Source: Arthrobacter woluwensis (GTDB lineage: Bacteria; Actinomycetota; Actinomycetes; Actinomycetales; Micrococcaceae). From it: a DNA stretch of 64,000 nt. Shown piece after piece: positions 27,466 to 36,092 of this stretch (positions within the stretch are counted from its first letter, which is position 1; every line of letters starts with the position of its first letter). The DNA lies in the NCBI RefSeq assembly GCF_900105345.1, contig NZ_FNSN01000003.1, positions 2,542,001 to 2,606,000 of the forward strand, in the 5' to 3' direction. The translations under genes were made by a program, and so were the position numbers. Under the pieces are notes generated by a model that worked only from the letters and a program-made list of their open reading frames with translations, ran no database searches and was not told the DNA's origin.

Positions 27466-27502
27466 AAAAACCCCGTAAAATCGTTGATCTTCCGGGGTTT
27501 TT
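27466..27502. terminator. Bidirectional hairpin terminator next to tRNA-Pro
   Basis: AAAAACCCCG (27466-27475) and CGGGGTTTTT (27493-27502) form a 10-bp stem with A/T tails on both sides. It lies 12 bases beyond the tRNA 3' end, so it terminates the leftward tRNA transcript; it belongs to the element side of the junction. Confidence 0.85.
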
Positions 27503-27513
27503 CACGGAATTTG

Positions 27514-27588
<75 letters not shown>

Positions 27589-27870
27589 CCTTGCCTGACC
27601 GTTATCGCTGTTCGCGGCCGTTCAAGCAACGGGTTCTACCCTATACGAAAACCGGCCCAGATGCGAAATCCTCGCCACCCTGGAGGCCCCTCGTGTCGCG
27701 GCGCCGGGCGGCGATCCTGCAACCCGTCACCGCATCTCCAACCGCGCCCGCCACGGCGTCCGAATCCGCCGGCGCAACCCTCCCGTCACCACCCATTCAT
27801 CCGGCCGCGCCAGACTCACTGTGCGCCCACTCCCCAGGGCACGCGCCACACCACACAGCAAGGACCCCCC

Positions 27871-28644
27871 ATGGATCGCCGTCGTTTCTTCACCGCTGCC
27901 CCTGCCACCACCGCGGCAGCCTCCTTCCCCCTCCTGACCGCCGAGCCCGCCTTCGCCGACTCCACCGACGCGCAGGCCAAGAAGCTGACGTGCCTCATGC
28001 TGGACGCGCTGGACCGCGAGCTGGACGACCCTGCAACTGCGCGGGTCGTCGAGCCTCACCTTCAGGACATCGGGTTCAACTGGCGCCCGCCCGTAACTGC
28101 GGTGGCGAACATCGACTACTTCGTGGCCTATGCCTTCGGCAACCGTGCACCGGCCGGCGGCGGTGACCCCGCCAAGGGCCTCTACGAGCCCGGCCCCGTC
28201 AACGAGGCCCTTGCGGACACCATCGTCGCTGTCCGCAAACAGAAGACCGTCCCCGTTTTCGCGCAGTGGGAGATCGCCCGCTTCCTCAAGTCCAAATACT
28301 CGATGACGCAGGTCATCTCGATCGAACCGGTCATCGCGCCGGACGGCACCATCACGTACCTCAGCACCGACGGGGTCGCCGCACAGGTGGTCGCCCAGCG
28401 CGGCACTGGCGGCACGGCCGGCGTCGTCGGCTTCCGCGACCACGTCAAGCGCTGCGTCCAGACCACTCGCGACCGCGGCATGACCGCCTTCGCCCCCGCC
28501 GGATTCGACATGCCCGGCACCTACGATCTCCAGTCGGGCCAGCCGTGGACTCGGCGCCGCGACCTCTACCTCCTGCACGACATGTACGCCCAGATGGCCG
28601 TTCACCGCGGCAAGATGATCGCTGAGGCGTACCCGAACGGATAG
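27871..28644 (+). CDS. Exported protein with twin-arginine-like signal, unknown function
   Basis: A 257-aa protein beginning MDRRRFFTAAPATTAAAS, a Tat-type n-region and short hydrophobic core, with a likely cleavage after AFA-DS near residue 30. The mature part is globular (NIDYFVAYAFGNRAP, WEIARFLKSKYSMTQVISIEPV) with no family I recognise. AAGGA 8 bases before ATG 27871 supports this start; the frame is open further upstream but without coding character. It lies just right of tRNA-Pro, presumably back in core DNA. Confidence 0.7.
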   Translation: MDRRRFFTAAPATTAAASFPLLTAEPAFADSTDAQAKKLTCLMLDALDRELDDPATARVVEPHLQDIGFNWRPPVTAVANIDYFVAYAFGNRAPAGGGDPAKGLYEPGPVNEALADTIVAVRKQKTVPVFAQWEIARFLKSKYSMTQVISIEPVIAPDGTITYLSTDGVAAQVVAQRGTGGTAGVVGFRDHVKRCVQTTRDRGMTAFAPAGFDMPGTYDLQSGQPWTRRRDLYLLHDMYAQMAVHRGKMIAEAYPNG

Positions 28645-28992
28645 CGACGCGACGAGCATCGAGCGCGGATGAAAGAGCTCGATTTCGATGTCTCCTGCAT
28701 GAGATGAAAGATGCCGGTCGGCGAGAGCCAGGGGTCGCACCGCGAGGCGCCCTGGCCGACGCCGACCGCGTCCCACGAAAAGTGCCGGAACCCGTCAGAC
28801 CGCATCCGCCCTCACTTTGAGCGAGACTCCGCTTGGCCCCAACGAGCGGGTTGGCTACTGCAGACTACTTGTGCTTCTACGCCTGCTACGTCGAACACCA
28901 AGAAGGACAAGCTAACGTCATCTGCCAGAACAAGAAAAACTACAACGGGATCAAATTTGAGGCCTGGCTGAAATAACCGGGGCCGCTCCCCC
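28645..28992. other. Intergenic stretch with a coding-like scrap
   Basis: No gene is supported. A 41-codon plus-strand frame from TTG 28851 to TAA 28974-28976 ends in YACYVEHQEGQANVICQ...FEAWLK and uses AT-richer codons than its surroundings. It looks like the tail of a lost gene. Confidence 0.35.
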
Positions 28993-29589
28993 TCACAACC
29001 CACCAACGACCACCGCCACAGCCTCGCGGTACCGCGCCCGCGCGCCGTCGTCGAGGAAGACGCTCTGCACCATGTAGCCCTGCACCATGCCGAGCACGGC
29101 GGGCGCCACGCGACGGCCCTCGGCCTGGGCCTCACGCTCCCCCAGACCTCGTGACTGGCGGAACCAGGCGGCGAAGTAGTCGGCGAAGTGACCGCCGATC
29201 TCGCCGATGAGCTTCTCCGCCGTCTCGGCCAGCGCTGGTGAGTGGATCGCCTCGCCCCAGACCTGCACGGCAACACCAGGGAAGAAGCCGTCGTCGGGCA
29301 TCTGTTCGAGGAACGCCGGAATGACCTCCGCCGGCGCGGGCACCTGGTCGCGCCCCAGGTACTCCTCCAGCATGGCGACCCGCTCGCCGAGCACCTTTCG
29401 TCCGACGTCGATCGTCAGCTGCTCCTTGCTGCGGTAATACACGTACATGGCGCCGGCGGACAGCCCCGCCTCCGCGATGATGTCCGACATCGACGTCGAC
29501 GCGAACCCCTTCCGTGCCACGCACGTCAGCGCGGCCTCCAAAATCCGCTGCCGCTGCTTCTCACGGTGCTCGTCGCTGACCTTCGGCAT
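28993..29589 (-). CDS. TetR-family repressor
   Basis: A 198-aa TetR/AcrR regulator: N-terminal helix-turn-helix (RILEAALTCVARKGFASTSM, IIAEAGLSAGAMYVYYRSKE) followed by a ligand-binding helical domain. ATG 29589 directly precedes the conserved MPKVSDEHREKQ start. It is divergent from a membrane protein gene, and the 105-bp gap contains two copies of a 16-bp semi-palindrome around a good promoter. It therefore most likely represses itself and that neighbour. Confidence 0.92.
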   Translation of the reverse strand: MPKVSDEHREKQRQRILEAALTCVARKGFASTSMSDIIAEAGLSAGAMYVYYRSKEQLTIDVGRKVLGERVAMLEEYLGRDQVPAPAEVIPAFLEQMPDDGFFPGVAVQVWGEAIHSPALAETAEKLIGEIGGHFADYFAAWFRQSRGLGEREAQAEGRRVAPAVLGMVQGYMVQSVFLDDGARARYREAVAVVVGGL

Positions 29590-29615
29590 GCCCACTCCTC
29601 CATCGATCGACCGAA

Positions 29616-29676
29616 AACGAATGATCGTTCTTGACAGTCTAGCCTCCGCGAGGACAATAGAGAACGAATATTCTTT
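29616..29676. promoter_or_regulatory. Paired TetR-type operators flanking a sigma-A-like promoter
   Basis: Site 1 (29616-29631, read on the minus strand AGAACGATCATTCGTT) and site 2 (29661-29676, AGAACGAATATTCTTT) share AGAACGAnnATTC. Between them lie TTGACA (29631-29636) and, after 16 bases, GACAAT (29653-29658), a rightward promoter for the gene at 29695. Occupied operators would cover both promoter elements. Confidence 0.6.
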
Positions 29677-29694
29677 TTGTTGAAGGAAGTCACC

Positions 29695-30846
29695 ATGAGC
29701 ACTCCCCAGTCCACGCCCGCCCACCGGGACACCAGCCCAGCCACCCACGCCCCGCACACCCCCTGGCCGCACGCCCTCCGCGCGGCGGCCCTCGCTGCCG
29801 TCGCAGTCTGCGTCATCCTCCTCGCCTTCGCCTGGCCCAGCGTCACGGCGAAGGCGCAGCACCTGCCGATCGCGGTCGTCGGGAGCGCCGAGCAGGTCCA
29901 GCAGCTGACCGCGAAAGCGCCGGAGGGCATGCTCGACATCCGCACCGCCACCAGCCGCGACGACGCCCTGGCGCAGATCAAGAAGCGCGACGTCTACGGC
30001 GCCGTCGTACTGCCCGCCACCGCCGGAGCCGGTGCGCCCGAGATCCTGGTCGCGAGTGCGGCAAGCCCCGTCGCGAGCTCCGCGCTGACGCAGCTCGGCG
30101 CGGGAATCCAACGCCAGATCGACCAGCAGGCGATCACTGGACTCATCTCCGCGGTCCAGCAGCTCCAGGCGGGCCTCGCTGCCGCCGCCCAGGGCAAGTC
30201 CACGCCGCCCGCCGCCGGAACGACGACGCCGGCCCCGCAACAGCACGCGACCGTCCCCACCGTGGTGGTCACCGACGTCGTGCCGCTGTCGGCCGACGAC
30301 TCCCGCGGCACCGGCCTGGCCGTCGCAGGTCTGCCGCTCGCGATGGGCGGCATGGTCGGCGGCATCCTGATCTCACTCCTGGTGTCCGGCGCATGGCGTC
30401 GCCTCGCGGCAGTCGTGAGCTACGGAGTCCTGGGCGGCCTCGGCCTCGCCGGCATTCTGCAGGGCTGGTTCCACACCCTCCAGGGTGAATACTGGGCCAA
30501 CGCCGCGGCGATCGGGCTCGGCGTCGCGGCGACGGCGGCAATCATCACCGGCGTGTCGGCTCTGATCGGGCGCGCGGGCATCGCCGTGGGGGCGGTGCTC
30601 ACGATGTTCATCGGCAACCCCCTGTCCTCGCTGACCCAGCCCAAGGAATTCTTGCCGGCGCCATGGGGCGACATCGGCCAGTGGTTCGTGCCCGGCGCCT
30701 CCGGCACGCTCCTCCGCGACCTCTCCTACTTCCCCGACGCGGCGACCGCTTTCCCCTGGCTCGTTCTGGCCGGGTGGGCGGTTCTTGGAGTGCTCCTGAT
30801 CGCGACCGGTCACTTCCGCGATCAGTCAGCGGTGGCGGAGATCTGA
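29695..30846 (+). CDS. Multi-pass membrane protein, ABC-2/YhgE-like permease type
   Basis: A 383-aa protein with one N-terminal membrane helix (AALAAVAVCVILLAFAWP), an extracytoplasmic domain of about 170 residues (HLPIAVVGSAEQVQQL ... PTVVVTDVVPL) and five or so C-terminal helices. This is the layout of ABC-2/YhgE (Pip-like) permeases: a single helix, a large outer loop, then a membrane block. ATG 29695 is preceded by GAAGGAAG. The partner TetR gene and operators suggest drug- or stress-inducible expression; no ATPase gene is adjacent, so transport activity is uncertain. Confidence 0.7.
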   Translation: MSTPQSTPAHRDTSPATHAPHTPWPHALRAAALAAVAVCVILLAFAWPSVTAKAQHLPIAVVGSAEQVQQLTAKAPEGMLDIRTATSRDDALAQIKKRDVYGAVVLPATAGAGAPEILVASAASPVASSALTQLGAGIQRQIDQQAITGLISAVQQLQAGLAAAAQGKSTPPAAGTTTPAPQQHATVPTVVVTDVVPLSADDSRGTGLAVAGLPLAMGGMVGGILISLLVSGAWRRLAAVVSYGVLGGLGLAGILQGWFHTLQGEYWANAAAIGLGVAATAAIITGVSALIGRAGIAVGAVLTMFIGNPLSSLTQPKEFLPAPWGDIGQWFVPGASGTLLRDLSYFPDAATAFPWLVLAGWAVLGVLLIATGHFRDQSAVAEI

Positions 30847-30966
30847 TCGATCCTGCTGGGCGGGCGACGCGCCGCCCACCCAGCACTGTGGATAACTTCT
30901 GTCATTTGTTGGTCATTTGCCGTAGAGTGGCGTCTGTCTCTGCTGCCGGCCAACTGGGGGTCATCC

Positions 30967-31590
30967 ATGAAGCGCGCCGTGTCCTGGTGTGTGCTCGTCC
31001 TGCTGTCGTGCGTGGGCTTGGTCGCCTGCGGCACCGGTCCCGCTGGACCAAGCCCTTCTCCCCCATCCACGACGCCGGCCTCAGCCACTGCGTCACCGTC
31101 GCCGTCCGCTGTAGCCAAGCCCGTCTACAAGCCGGCGACCGCGACCAGCAAGGCTCTGAATGTCCCCGTGCCCGTGATGCCGGAGGCTGCGAAGAAGGAG
31201 ACGGCCGAAGGGGCGAAGGCGTTCGTGGGGTACTGGGTCGCGATGCTGTCGTATGCGTACGAGACAGGGGACGTGACGACGCTCGACACCTTGGGCGCAC
31301 CGGAGTGCCGACTTTGCCATTCGCAGCCGACGAACATCAAAGCGCAGTGGAGCAACGCGGCGTGGACTGAAGGCGGGAAACTAAGAGTTCCGGATTTCGA
31401 GATTAAGGCCACGCCATACCCCAGCCGGGTGACGTTGGTGGCACAGATCGATCAAGATGCCATCAAGGTGCACAACAAGAACGGCAAGATCACGGCAAGT
31501 CGTCCAAGTGAGGTCATGGCCTTGGCATTCGTCCTGGACTACTCCAAGCGGGGATGGCTGATAACTGATGCGAAGTTCTGGGCGCCCTGA
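30967..31590 (+). CDS. DUF6318-type lipoprotein
   Basis: A 207-aa lipoprotein. The signal peptide ends in lipobox LVAC with Cys21 as the lipidated residue, then a Pro/Ser/Thr-rich tether (~25 residues) and a globular domain with EGAKAFVGYWVAMLSYAYETGD and a C-x2-C pair (CRLCHS). This matches the DUF6318 lipoproteins common in Micrococcaceae, whose function is unknown. Its stop overlaps the start of the next gene, so both are exported as a pair. Confidence 0.8.
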   Translation: MKRAVSWCVLVLLSCVGLVACGTGPAGPSPSPPSTTPASATASPSPSAVAKPVYKPATATSKALNVPVPVMPEAAKKETAEGAKAFVGYWVAMLSYAYETGDVTTLDTLGAPECRLCHSQPTNIKAQWSNAAWTEGGKLRVPDFEIKATPYPSRVTLVAQIDQDAIKVHNKNGKITASRPSEVMALAFVLDYSKRGWLITDAKFWAP

Positions 31591-32525
31591 TGACCAACAG
31601 ATTCGGAATGCCCTTTCTAGGTGCAATATTCCTCTGCATTGCGATCTGGTGCCCGTCAGTAGCTGCACTTGCCGCTGAGCCCCCGCCGCCACTAGTGAAC
31701 CTTCACGATGAAAAGGCCAATGCAACATCCACGAGCGGCACTGACTCGAAAACGGGCGACCTTGCCTCCGTCCACACCTCACCCGATGCCCCCAAGTACC
31801 AGTGGCTCCTCACGCTCCCCTGCCAGATCGACAAGTCCGGCAGCCAGGACACCAAGTGCCTCGGATCGAACCGCAATGCCCAGAAGTGCCCGGCCGGTGC
31901 CGACCACAAAGAGGCCGGGTATTTGGCGCAGTACCGCTATGCGCCGATCGGGCTGTCGGATCCGGAGTGGTCGCAGTGGACCAACGACGGTTCGCCGACC
32001 TGCGTCTACAACCCCCGGGAGGCTCAGGCGCTGCTCAACATTCCGGGCTTGATGGCTCGGGAATTCCAGTCGCGCAAGATCACCGCGGCCGAGTTCGGAG
32101 TCCAGCCACAGCCGCACACCTTGATCGGCTTCAACACCAACTTCTACTCACACCCGACGAAGCAGACGTTCCCATTGACCCTCCTGGGTCAGAGCATCAC
32201 CCTGACGGTCTACCCTGTCTCCTCAACGTACGACTATGGCGACGGGACCACGCTCGGCCCGACTGAACTCGAAGGGTCGTCCCTGCCCAACGCGCAATGG
32301 GGCACCGAGACCAGGACGTCCCACGCGTACCAGCGCACCGGCGAGTTCGTCGCCAGCGTGACCACCCGGTTCCACGGGACGTACAGCATCAACGGTGATC
32401 CTACCATGCCGATCCCTGGCGAAGCCACGGTCACGTCGCCAGGAGTGCGGCTGTCCGTCTGGCGTTCCAAGGTCGACTGGTACGCCGACGACTGCAACCA
32501 GAACCCCCACGGTGCGGGCTGCTGA
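31590..32525 (+). CDS. Secreted protein of unknown function with PKD-like C-terminal region
   Basis: A 311-aa protein with a Sec signal peptide (FLGAIFLCIAIWCPSVAALA-AE) and several Cys residues (CQIDKSG, TKCLGS, KCPAGAD, DDCNQNPHGAGC) that may form disulphides outside the cell. The segment YDYGDGTTLGPTE...HAYQRTGEFVASVTTRF looks like a PKD-type beta-sandwich. It is coupled by ATGA to the DUF6318 lipoprotein, a pairing also seen in related actinobacteria (from memory). It is followed by a non-coding region rich in repeats. Confidence 0.75.
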   Translation: MTNRFGMPFLGAIFLCIAIWCPSVAALAAEPPPPLVNLHDEKANATSTSGTDSKTGDLASVHTSPDAPKYQWLLTLPCQIDKSGSQDTKCLGSNRNAQKCPAGADHKEAGYLAQYRYAPIGLSDPEWSQWTNDGSPTCVYNPREAQALLNIPGLMAREFQSRKITAAEFGVQPQPHTLIGFNTNFYSHPTKQTFPLTLLGQSITLTVYPVSSTYDYGDGTTLGPTELEGSSLPNAQWGTETRTSHAYQRTGEFVASVTTRFHGTYSINGDPTMPIPGEATVTSPGVRLSVWRSKVDWYADDCNQNPHGAGC

Positions 32526-32608
32526 GCCACCATCGGGACGGAGTTGGCCGAAGCGGGTCGGCGTGACCCGGCCCCACAGAACCGCGCCCTTCCTGGCATT
32601 CCGCTCCC

Positions 32609-32741
32609 CCATTGAGGCGCACCCCATCAAGAACGGCGCAACACACCAGGAAGAGCGCCACCCACCAGGAACGGCGCACTACACCAGGATGAGCGCAGGC
32701 CACCAAAAAGGGCGTAGTCCGTAAGGAAGAGCGCAGGGCCC
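32609..32741. repeat. 19-bp tandem repeat, six to seven degenerate units
   Basis: From 32628 to 32741 six consecutive 19-base units follow the pattern CAGGAASRGCGCANNCCAC, with the GCGC core always at unit positions 9-12 (GCGT in the fifth). A weaker seventh unit precedes at 32609-32627. It lies in the 455-bp gap between a secreted-protein gene and der. No gene can be read across it. Confidence 0.75.
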
Positions 32742-32761
32742 ACGGGGTAGCACGGGAAGTC

Positions 32762-32819
32762 GGTGCCCGAATGTCGTTTCGGTGCGGCAATAACCACACC
32801 GAGAAGAAACTCGGGCACC
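32762..32819. other. Imperfect nested hairpin
   Basis: GGTGCCCGA (32762-32770) pairs with TCGGGCACC (32811-32819); inside, TCGGTG pairs with CACCGA. It follows the 19-bp tandem repeat and may end transcription of the upstream secreted-protein operon. There is no U-tract. Confidence 0.45.
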
Positions 32820-32857
32820 AATGCGGCCCGGAAAAGATCACCCCCCAGCAAACGCCA

Positions 32858-32890
32858 ACGGCGGGCCTCCCCCTCAGGGAGACCCGCCGT
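32858..32890 (-). terminator. Probable terminator downstream of der
   Basis: ACGGCGGG...CCCGCCGT with an inner CTCC/GGAG pairing forms a GC-rich stem 90 bases past the der stop codon on the minus strand. Only scattered Ts follow, so efficiency is uncertain. Confidence 0.5.
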
Positions 32891-32980
32891 CGTCGTCGTA
32901 CGTCAAGCGTCGTCACTCAGCCGCCGGTCGCCGGCCGCCGCGCACCAGCACGCCCGTCAGCGCCCGACCACCACGACAAC

Positions 32981-34513
32981 CTACCGGTTGCGCCCGCGCT
33001 TCTCGCGGACTCGCATCGAGACCTCGATCGGGGTGCCCCGGAAGTCGAAGGTCTCGCGCAGACGGCGCGTGATGAAGCGGCGGTATCCGGGATCGAGGAA
33101 CCCGGTGGTGAACAGCACGAACTTCGGCGGGCGGCTGCTGGCCTGCGTCGCGAAGAGGATGCGCGGCTGCTTGCCACCACGCACCGGGTGCGGGTGGGCG
33201 GCCACGAGCTCGCCGAGGAACGCGTTCAGCTTGCCGGTCGGGATGCGGCGATCCCAGTTGTCGAGGGCCAGCTCGAGCGCGGGCACGAGCTTGTCCTTGT
33301 GCCAGCCGGTCTTCGCGGAGATGTTGACGCGCGGCGCCCACTCGACGTGCGCCAGGTCCTGGTCGATCTCGCGCTCCAGGTACCGGCGGCGGTCCTCGTC
33401 CAGCAGGTCCCACTTGTTGAAGGCCAGCACCATGGCGCGGCCGGACTCGATCGCCAGCTGCAGGATGCGGACATCCTGCTCGCTCAGGACCTCGTCCACG
33501 GCGAGCAGCACCACGGCCACCTCGGCCTTCTCCAGCGCCGCCTGCGTGCGGAGCGAGGCGTAGTAATCCGAGCCATGCGCCATGTGCTGGCGACGGCGGA
33601 TACCAGCGGTGTCCACGAACTTCCAGGTCTCGCCGCCCAGCTCGATGTACTCATCGACCGGGTCGCGCGTCGTGCCGGCGAGGTTGTCGACCACCACACG
33701 CTCGGAGCCCGCCAGCTTGTTCAGCAGGGAGGACTTGCCGACGTTCGGGCGGCCGATCAGCGCGACGCGGCGCGGGCCACCCGTGCGCTCGACCGAATCC
33801 ACGGCGGAGAACTCCGGCAGAATCTTCATGGCGTGATCCAGCAGATCGGCCACACCGCGGCCGTGCAGACCGGACACCGGGTAGGGCTCGCCGAAACCGA
33901 GGCCCCACAGTACGGCGGCCTCGGCCTCCTGCACGAAATCGTCCACCTTGTTGGCCACCAGGATGACCGGCTTCTTGGCCTTGCGCAGCATCTTCATGAC
34001 CAGCTCGTCCGTCGCGGTCGCGCCCACGGTGGAGTCCACCACGAACAGCACGGCATCGGAGAACTCCACGGCCACCTCGGCCTGCGCGGCCACGGAGGCG
34101 TGGATGCCCTTGGCGTCGTGCTCCCAGCCACCGGTGTCGACGACCGTGAACCGCTTGCCGTTCCACTCCGCCGGGTACATGACGCGGTCGCGGGTCACGC
34201 CCGGGACGTCCTCCACCACGGCTTCGCGGCGGCCCAGGATGCGGTTGACCAGCGTCGACTTGCCGACGTTCGGGCGCCCGATGATCGCCAGGACGGGAGC
34301 GGGCTTGCGCTCCACCTGCTCGAAGTCCTCACCAAGGTGCTCCGCCAGAAGGGCGGCGTCCTCCTCGTCAAGCTCATAATCGTCCAGGCCGGCCCGCAGG
34401 CTCGCGGCCCGGGCCTCCAGCTCGGTCTCGTCCATGGCGGCGAACGTCTCATCGACATTGTCCGGACCAGCGGGGACGTACTCCTCTTCCTGGCCGTTCA
34501 GCTTCTCGCTCAT
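32981..34513 (-). CDS. der: Ribosome biogenesis GTPase Der (EngA)
   Basis: A 510-aa protein with two tandem GTPase domains, the Der hallmark. The first has [20 protein letters not shown] and NKVD; the second has [22 protein letters not shown] and NKWD. A C-terminal KH-like domain ([11 protein letters not shown] ... [10 protein letters not shown]) follows. It assists 50S subunit assembly in the cytosol. A ~70-residue acidic N-terminal extension ([19 protein letters not shown]) precedes the first G domain, a common actinobacterial feature. ATG 34513 has GGGAGA just upstream. Last gene of the leftward housekeeping run. Confidence 0.97.
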   Translation of the reverse strand: MSEKLNGQEEEYVPAGPDNVDETFAAMDETELEARAASLRAGLDDYELDEEDAALLAEHLGEDFEQVERKPAPVLAIIGRPNVGKSTLVNRILGRREAVVEDVPGVTRDRVMYPAEWNGKRFTVVDTGGWEHDAKGIHASVAAQAEVAVEFSDAVLFVVDSTVGATATDELVMKMLRKAKKPVILVANKVDDFVQEAEAAVLWGLGFGEPYPVSGLHGRGVADLLDHAMKILPEFSAVDSVERTGGPRRVALIGRPNVGKSSLLNKLAGSERVVVDNLAGTTRDPVDEYIELGGETWKFVDTAGIRRRQHMAHGSDYYASLRTQAALEKAEVAVVLLAVDEVLSEQDVRILQLAIESGRAMVLAFNKWDLLDEDRRRYLEREIDQDLAHVEWAPRVNISAKTGWHKDKLVPALELALDNWDRRIPTGKLNAFLGELVAAHPHPVRGGKQPRILFATQASSRPPKFVLFTTGFLDPGYRRFITRRLRETFDFRGTPIEVSMRVREKRGRNR

Positions 34514-34522
34514 GTTCTCCCT

Positions 34523-35296
34523 TTACACCTTCTCCAGCCGGGTCCCGGCCGGTTCCACGCTGCCATCCGGCAGCTGAAGTCCACTTCTCCGCACGACGCG
34601 TGACACTTCGTTCACCAGCGCCTGCCTGATCTCCTCGGCCGCTCTGTCCATTGAAGCACGGCCGCTTTCCCCCGCCTGGCGGCTCAGCCGCAGCGGTTCC
34701 CCGAAGCCCACGGCGAATCGCCGACCGGGCCGGGGCACATGATCCAGATGTTCACCTTCGCGCCGGGTCCCGGTGATGCCCACCGGCACGACGACGGCGT
34801 CCGTATGCAGCGCGAGCCACGCCACCCCGTTGCTGAGGCTCGCCGCCGTCCCGCTCCCCCGGGTGCCTTCCGGCAAGATGCCGACATTCCGGCCCGCATC
34901 GAGCAGGGACTTCGCCGTGTTCAGCGCCTGGCGGCCGTGCGAACGGTCCACCGGGATCTGGCCCGAGCCCCGCAGCACACCGCCCAGAAAGCCCGTGAAC
35001 ATCTCCTGCTTGACCAGGATGTGCATCGGCACCGGGCTGGCGCCGAACATCACGGGTCCGTCCAGATAGCTCAGGTGGTTCCCGGCGAACAGCACCGGAA
35101 CGTCCCGCGGGACGTTCTCGCGGCCGTACACCGTCGTTCGGTACGCCACATGATCCAGGAACCAGCCGACCGGCCGTGCCCACCACATGGTGGCACGGTG
35201 CGGGACCGGACTCGACCCGGAACCCGAGCCGGCCGCACCCGAGCCGATCACCGTGGCGCGAGCGGCACCCACGGGGGCCGCGCCGTCGTCAGTCAC
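34523..35296 (-). CDS. plsC: 1-acyl-sn-glycerol-3-phosphate acyltransferase
   Basis: A 257-aa PlsC-type acyltransferase of phospholipid synthesis, acting at the membrane inner face. The catalytic block is NHLSYLDGPVMFG (NHx4D), then GQIPVDRSHGRQ, ILPEGTRGSG and PVGITGTRR, in the usual order. The GTG at 35296 overlaps the cmk stop region by 8 bases; the first ~20 residues are low-complexity Ala/Gly/Ser. Position between cmk and der is common in actinobacteria. The exact acyl acceptor cannot be told from sequence. Confidence 0.9.
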   Translation of the reverse strand: MTDDGAAPVGAARATVIGSGAAGSGSGSSPVPHRATMWWARPVGWFLDHVAYRTTVYGRENVPRDVPVLFAGNHLSYLDGPVMFGASPVPMHILVKQEMFTGFLGGVLRGSGQIPVDRSHGRQALNTAKSLLDAGRNVGILPEGTRGSGTAASLSNGVAWLALHTDAVVVPVGITGTRREGEHLDHVPRPGRRFAVGFGEPLRLSRQAGESGRASMDRAAEEIRQALVNEVSRVVRRSGLQLPDGSVEPAGTRLEKV

Positions 35297-36092
35297 GCTG
35301 TTCAGCGGGCGTCGAGCCCAGCATGCCGTGTTCCAGCACGCGGTGCACGATGTCCAGCACCGCGTCCACCGTCTGCTTGAAGTCCAGATCGCTCGAGTCC
35401 AGGGTGACCACGCCGTCCGCGGCCCGGGTGAAGTTCACCACGGTCGAGTCCTTCGCGTCACGGGCCAGTACCTGCTGAGCCAGGTGTTCCTTGCTCTGCG
35501 TCCCCCCGAGCTGCACGCCTCGGCGGCGCAGACGCGCCTCCTCGCTGGCGGTCAGCAGGAGCCGGACCTCGGCGCGGGGGGCCACCACCGTGGTGATGTC
35601 CCGCCCTTCCACGACCATGCGGTTGCGATGCTGTTCCATGAGCTCGCGCTGACGGCGGATCAGCTCGGTCCGGGCGCCCAGGGTGGTCGCCACGGCACTC
35701 ACGTGCTCCGAGATGCGCGGTTCACGGATCGCCTGGGTGACGTCCACGCCGCCCACCCGCACGTACTCTTCGTCCGGGCTGGTGCTGATCTGCAGCGCGA
35801 GCGCCTCGGCAGCATTCTCCACCGCCGCGGCACTGGCCAGGTCGACACCGGCATCAAGGCAGTGCCAGGTCAGCGCACGGTACATCGCCCCGGTGTCCAG
35901 GTACGCGAGACGCAGCGCACGCGCCGCCGCCTTGCTCACGCTGGACTTGCCGGAACCGCTGGGTCCGTCGATGGCCACCAGCAGCGACCTGCCCGGACGG
36001 ATCACCACGTGGGTGTCGCCGGCGCGGGAAGCCGCAGCACTGGACGCGGCGGCGGCAGCCACCGTGCCCGGGTTCGGGGTTCCCTCGGTCAT
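35289..36092 (-). CDS. cmk: Cytidylate kinase
   Basis: Phosphorylates CMP/dCMP to the diphosphate with ATP. The 267-aa protein carries the P-loop AIDGPSGSGKSSVSK, the CMP-binding segment YLDTGAMYRALTW, REPRISEHVS, and EGRDITTVVAPRAEVRLLL with the lid region following. A ~30-residue Ala-rich N-terminal tail precedes the core. Its ATG overlaps the tyrA stop by the ATGA pattern, so tyrA-cmk-plsC-der are probably cotranscribed. Confidence 0.95.
   Translation of the reverse strand: MTEGTPNPGTVAAAAASSAAASRAGDTHVVIRPGRSLLVAIDGPSGSGKSSVSKAAARALRLAYLDTGAMYRALTWHCLDAGVDLASAAAVENAAEALALQISTSPDEEYVRVGGVDVTQAIREPRISEHVSAVATTLGARTELIRRQRELMEQHRNRMVVEGRDITTVVAPRAEVRLLLTASEEARLRRRGVQLGGTQSKEHLAQQVLARDAKDSTVVNFTRAADGVVTLDSSDLDFKQTVDAVLDIVHRVLEHGMLGSTPAEQRD

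Noticed and set aside
26952..27513. Possible integrase next to attR
   Set aside because: No R...HxxR...Y catalytic set can be read in any frame; the short frames overlapping the tRNA are the usual spurious ones.
32609..32741. CRISPR array
   Set aside because: The 19-bp units are directly adjacent, with no unique spacers and no cas genes nearby.
32771..34603. A 610-codon plus-strand frame opposite der
   Set aside because: Antisense shadow of the der gene; the composition is skewed and no domain can be read.
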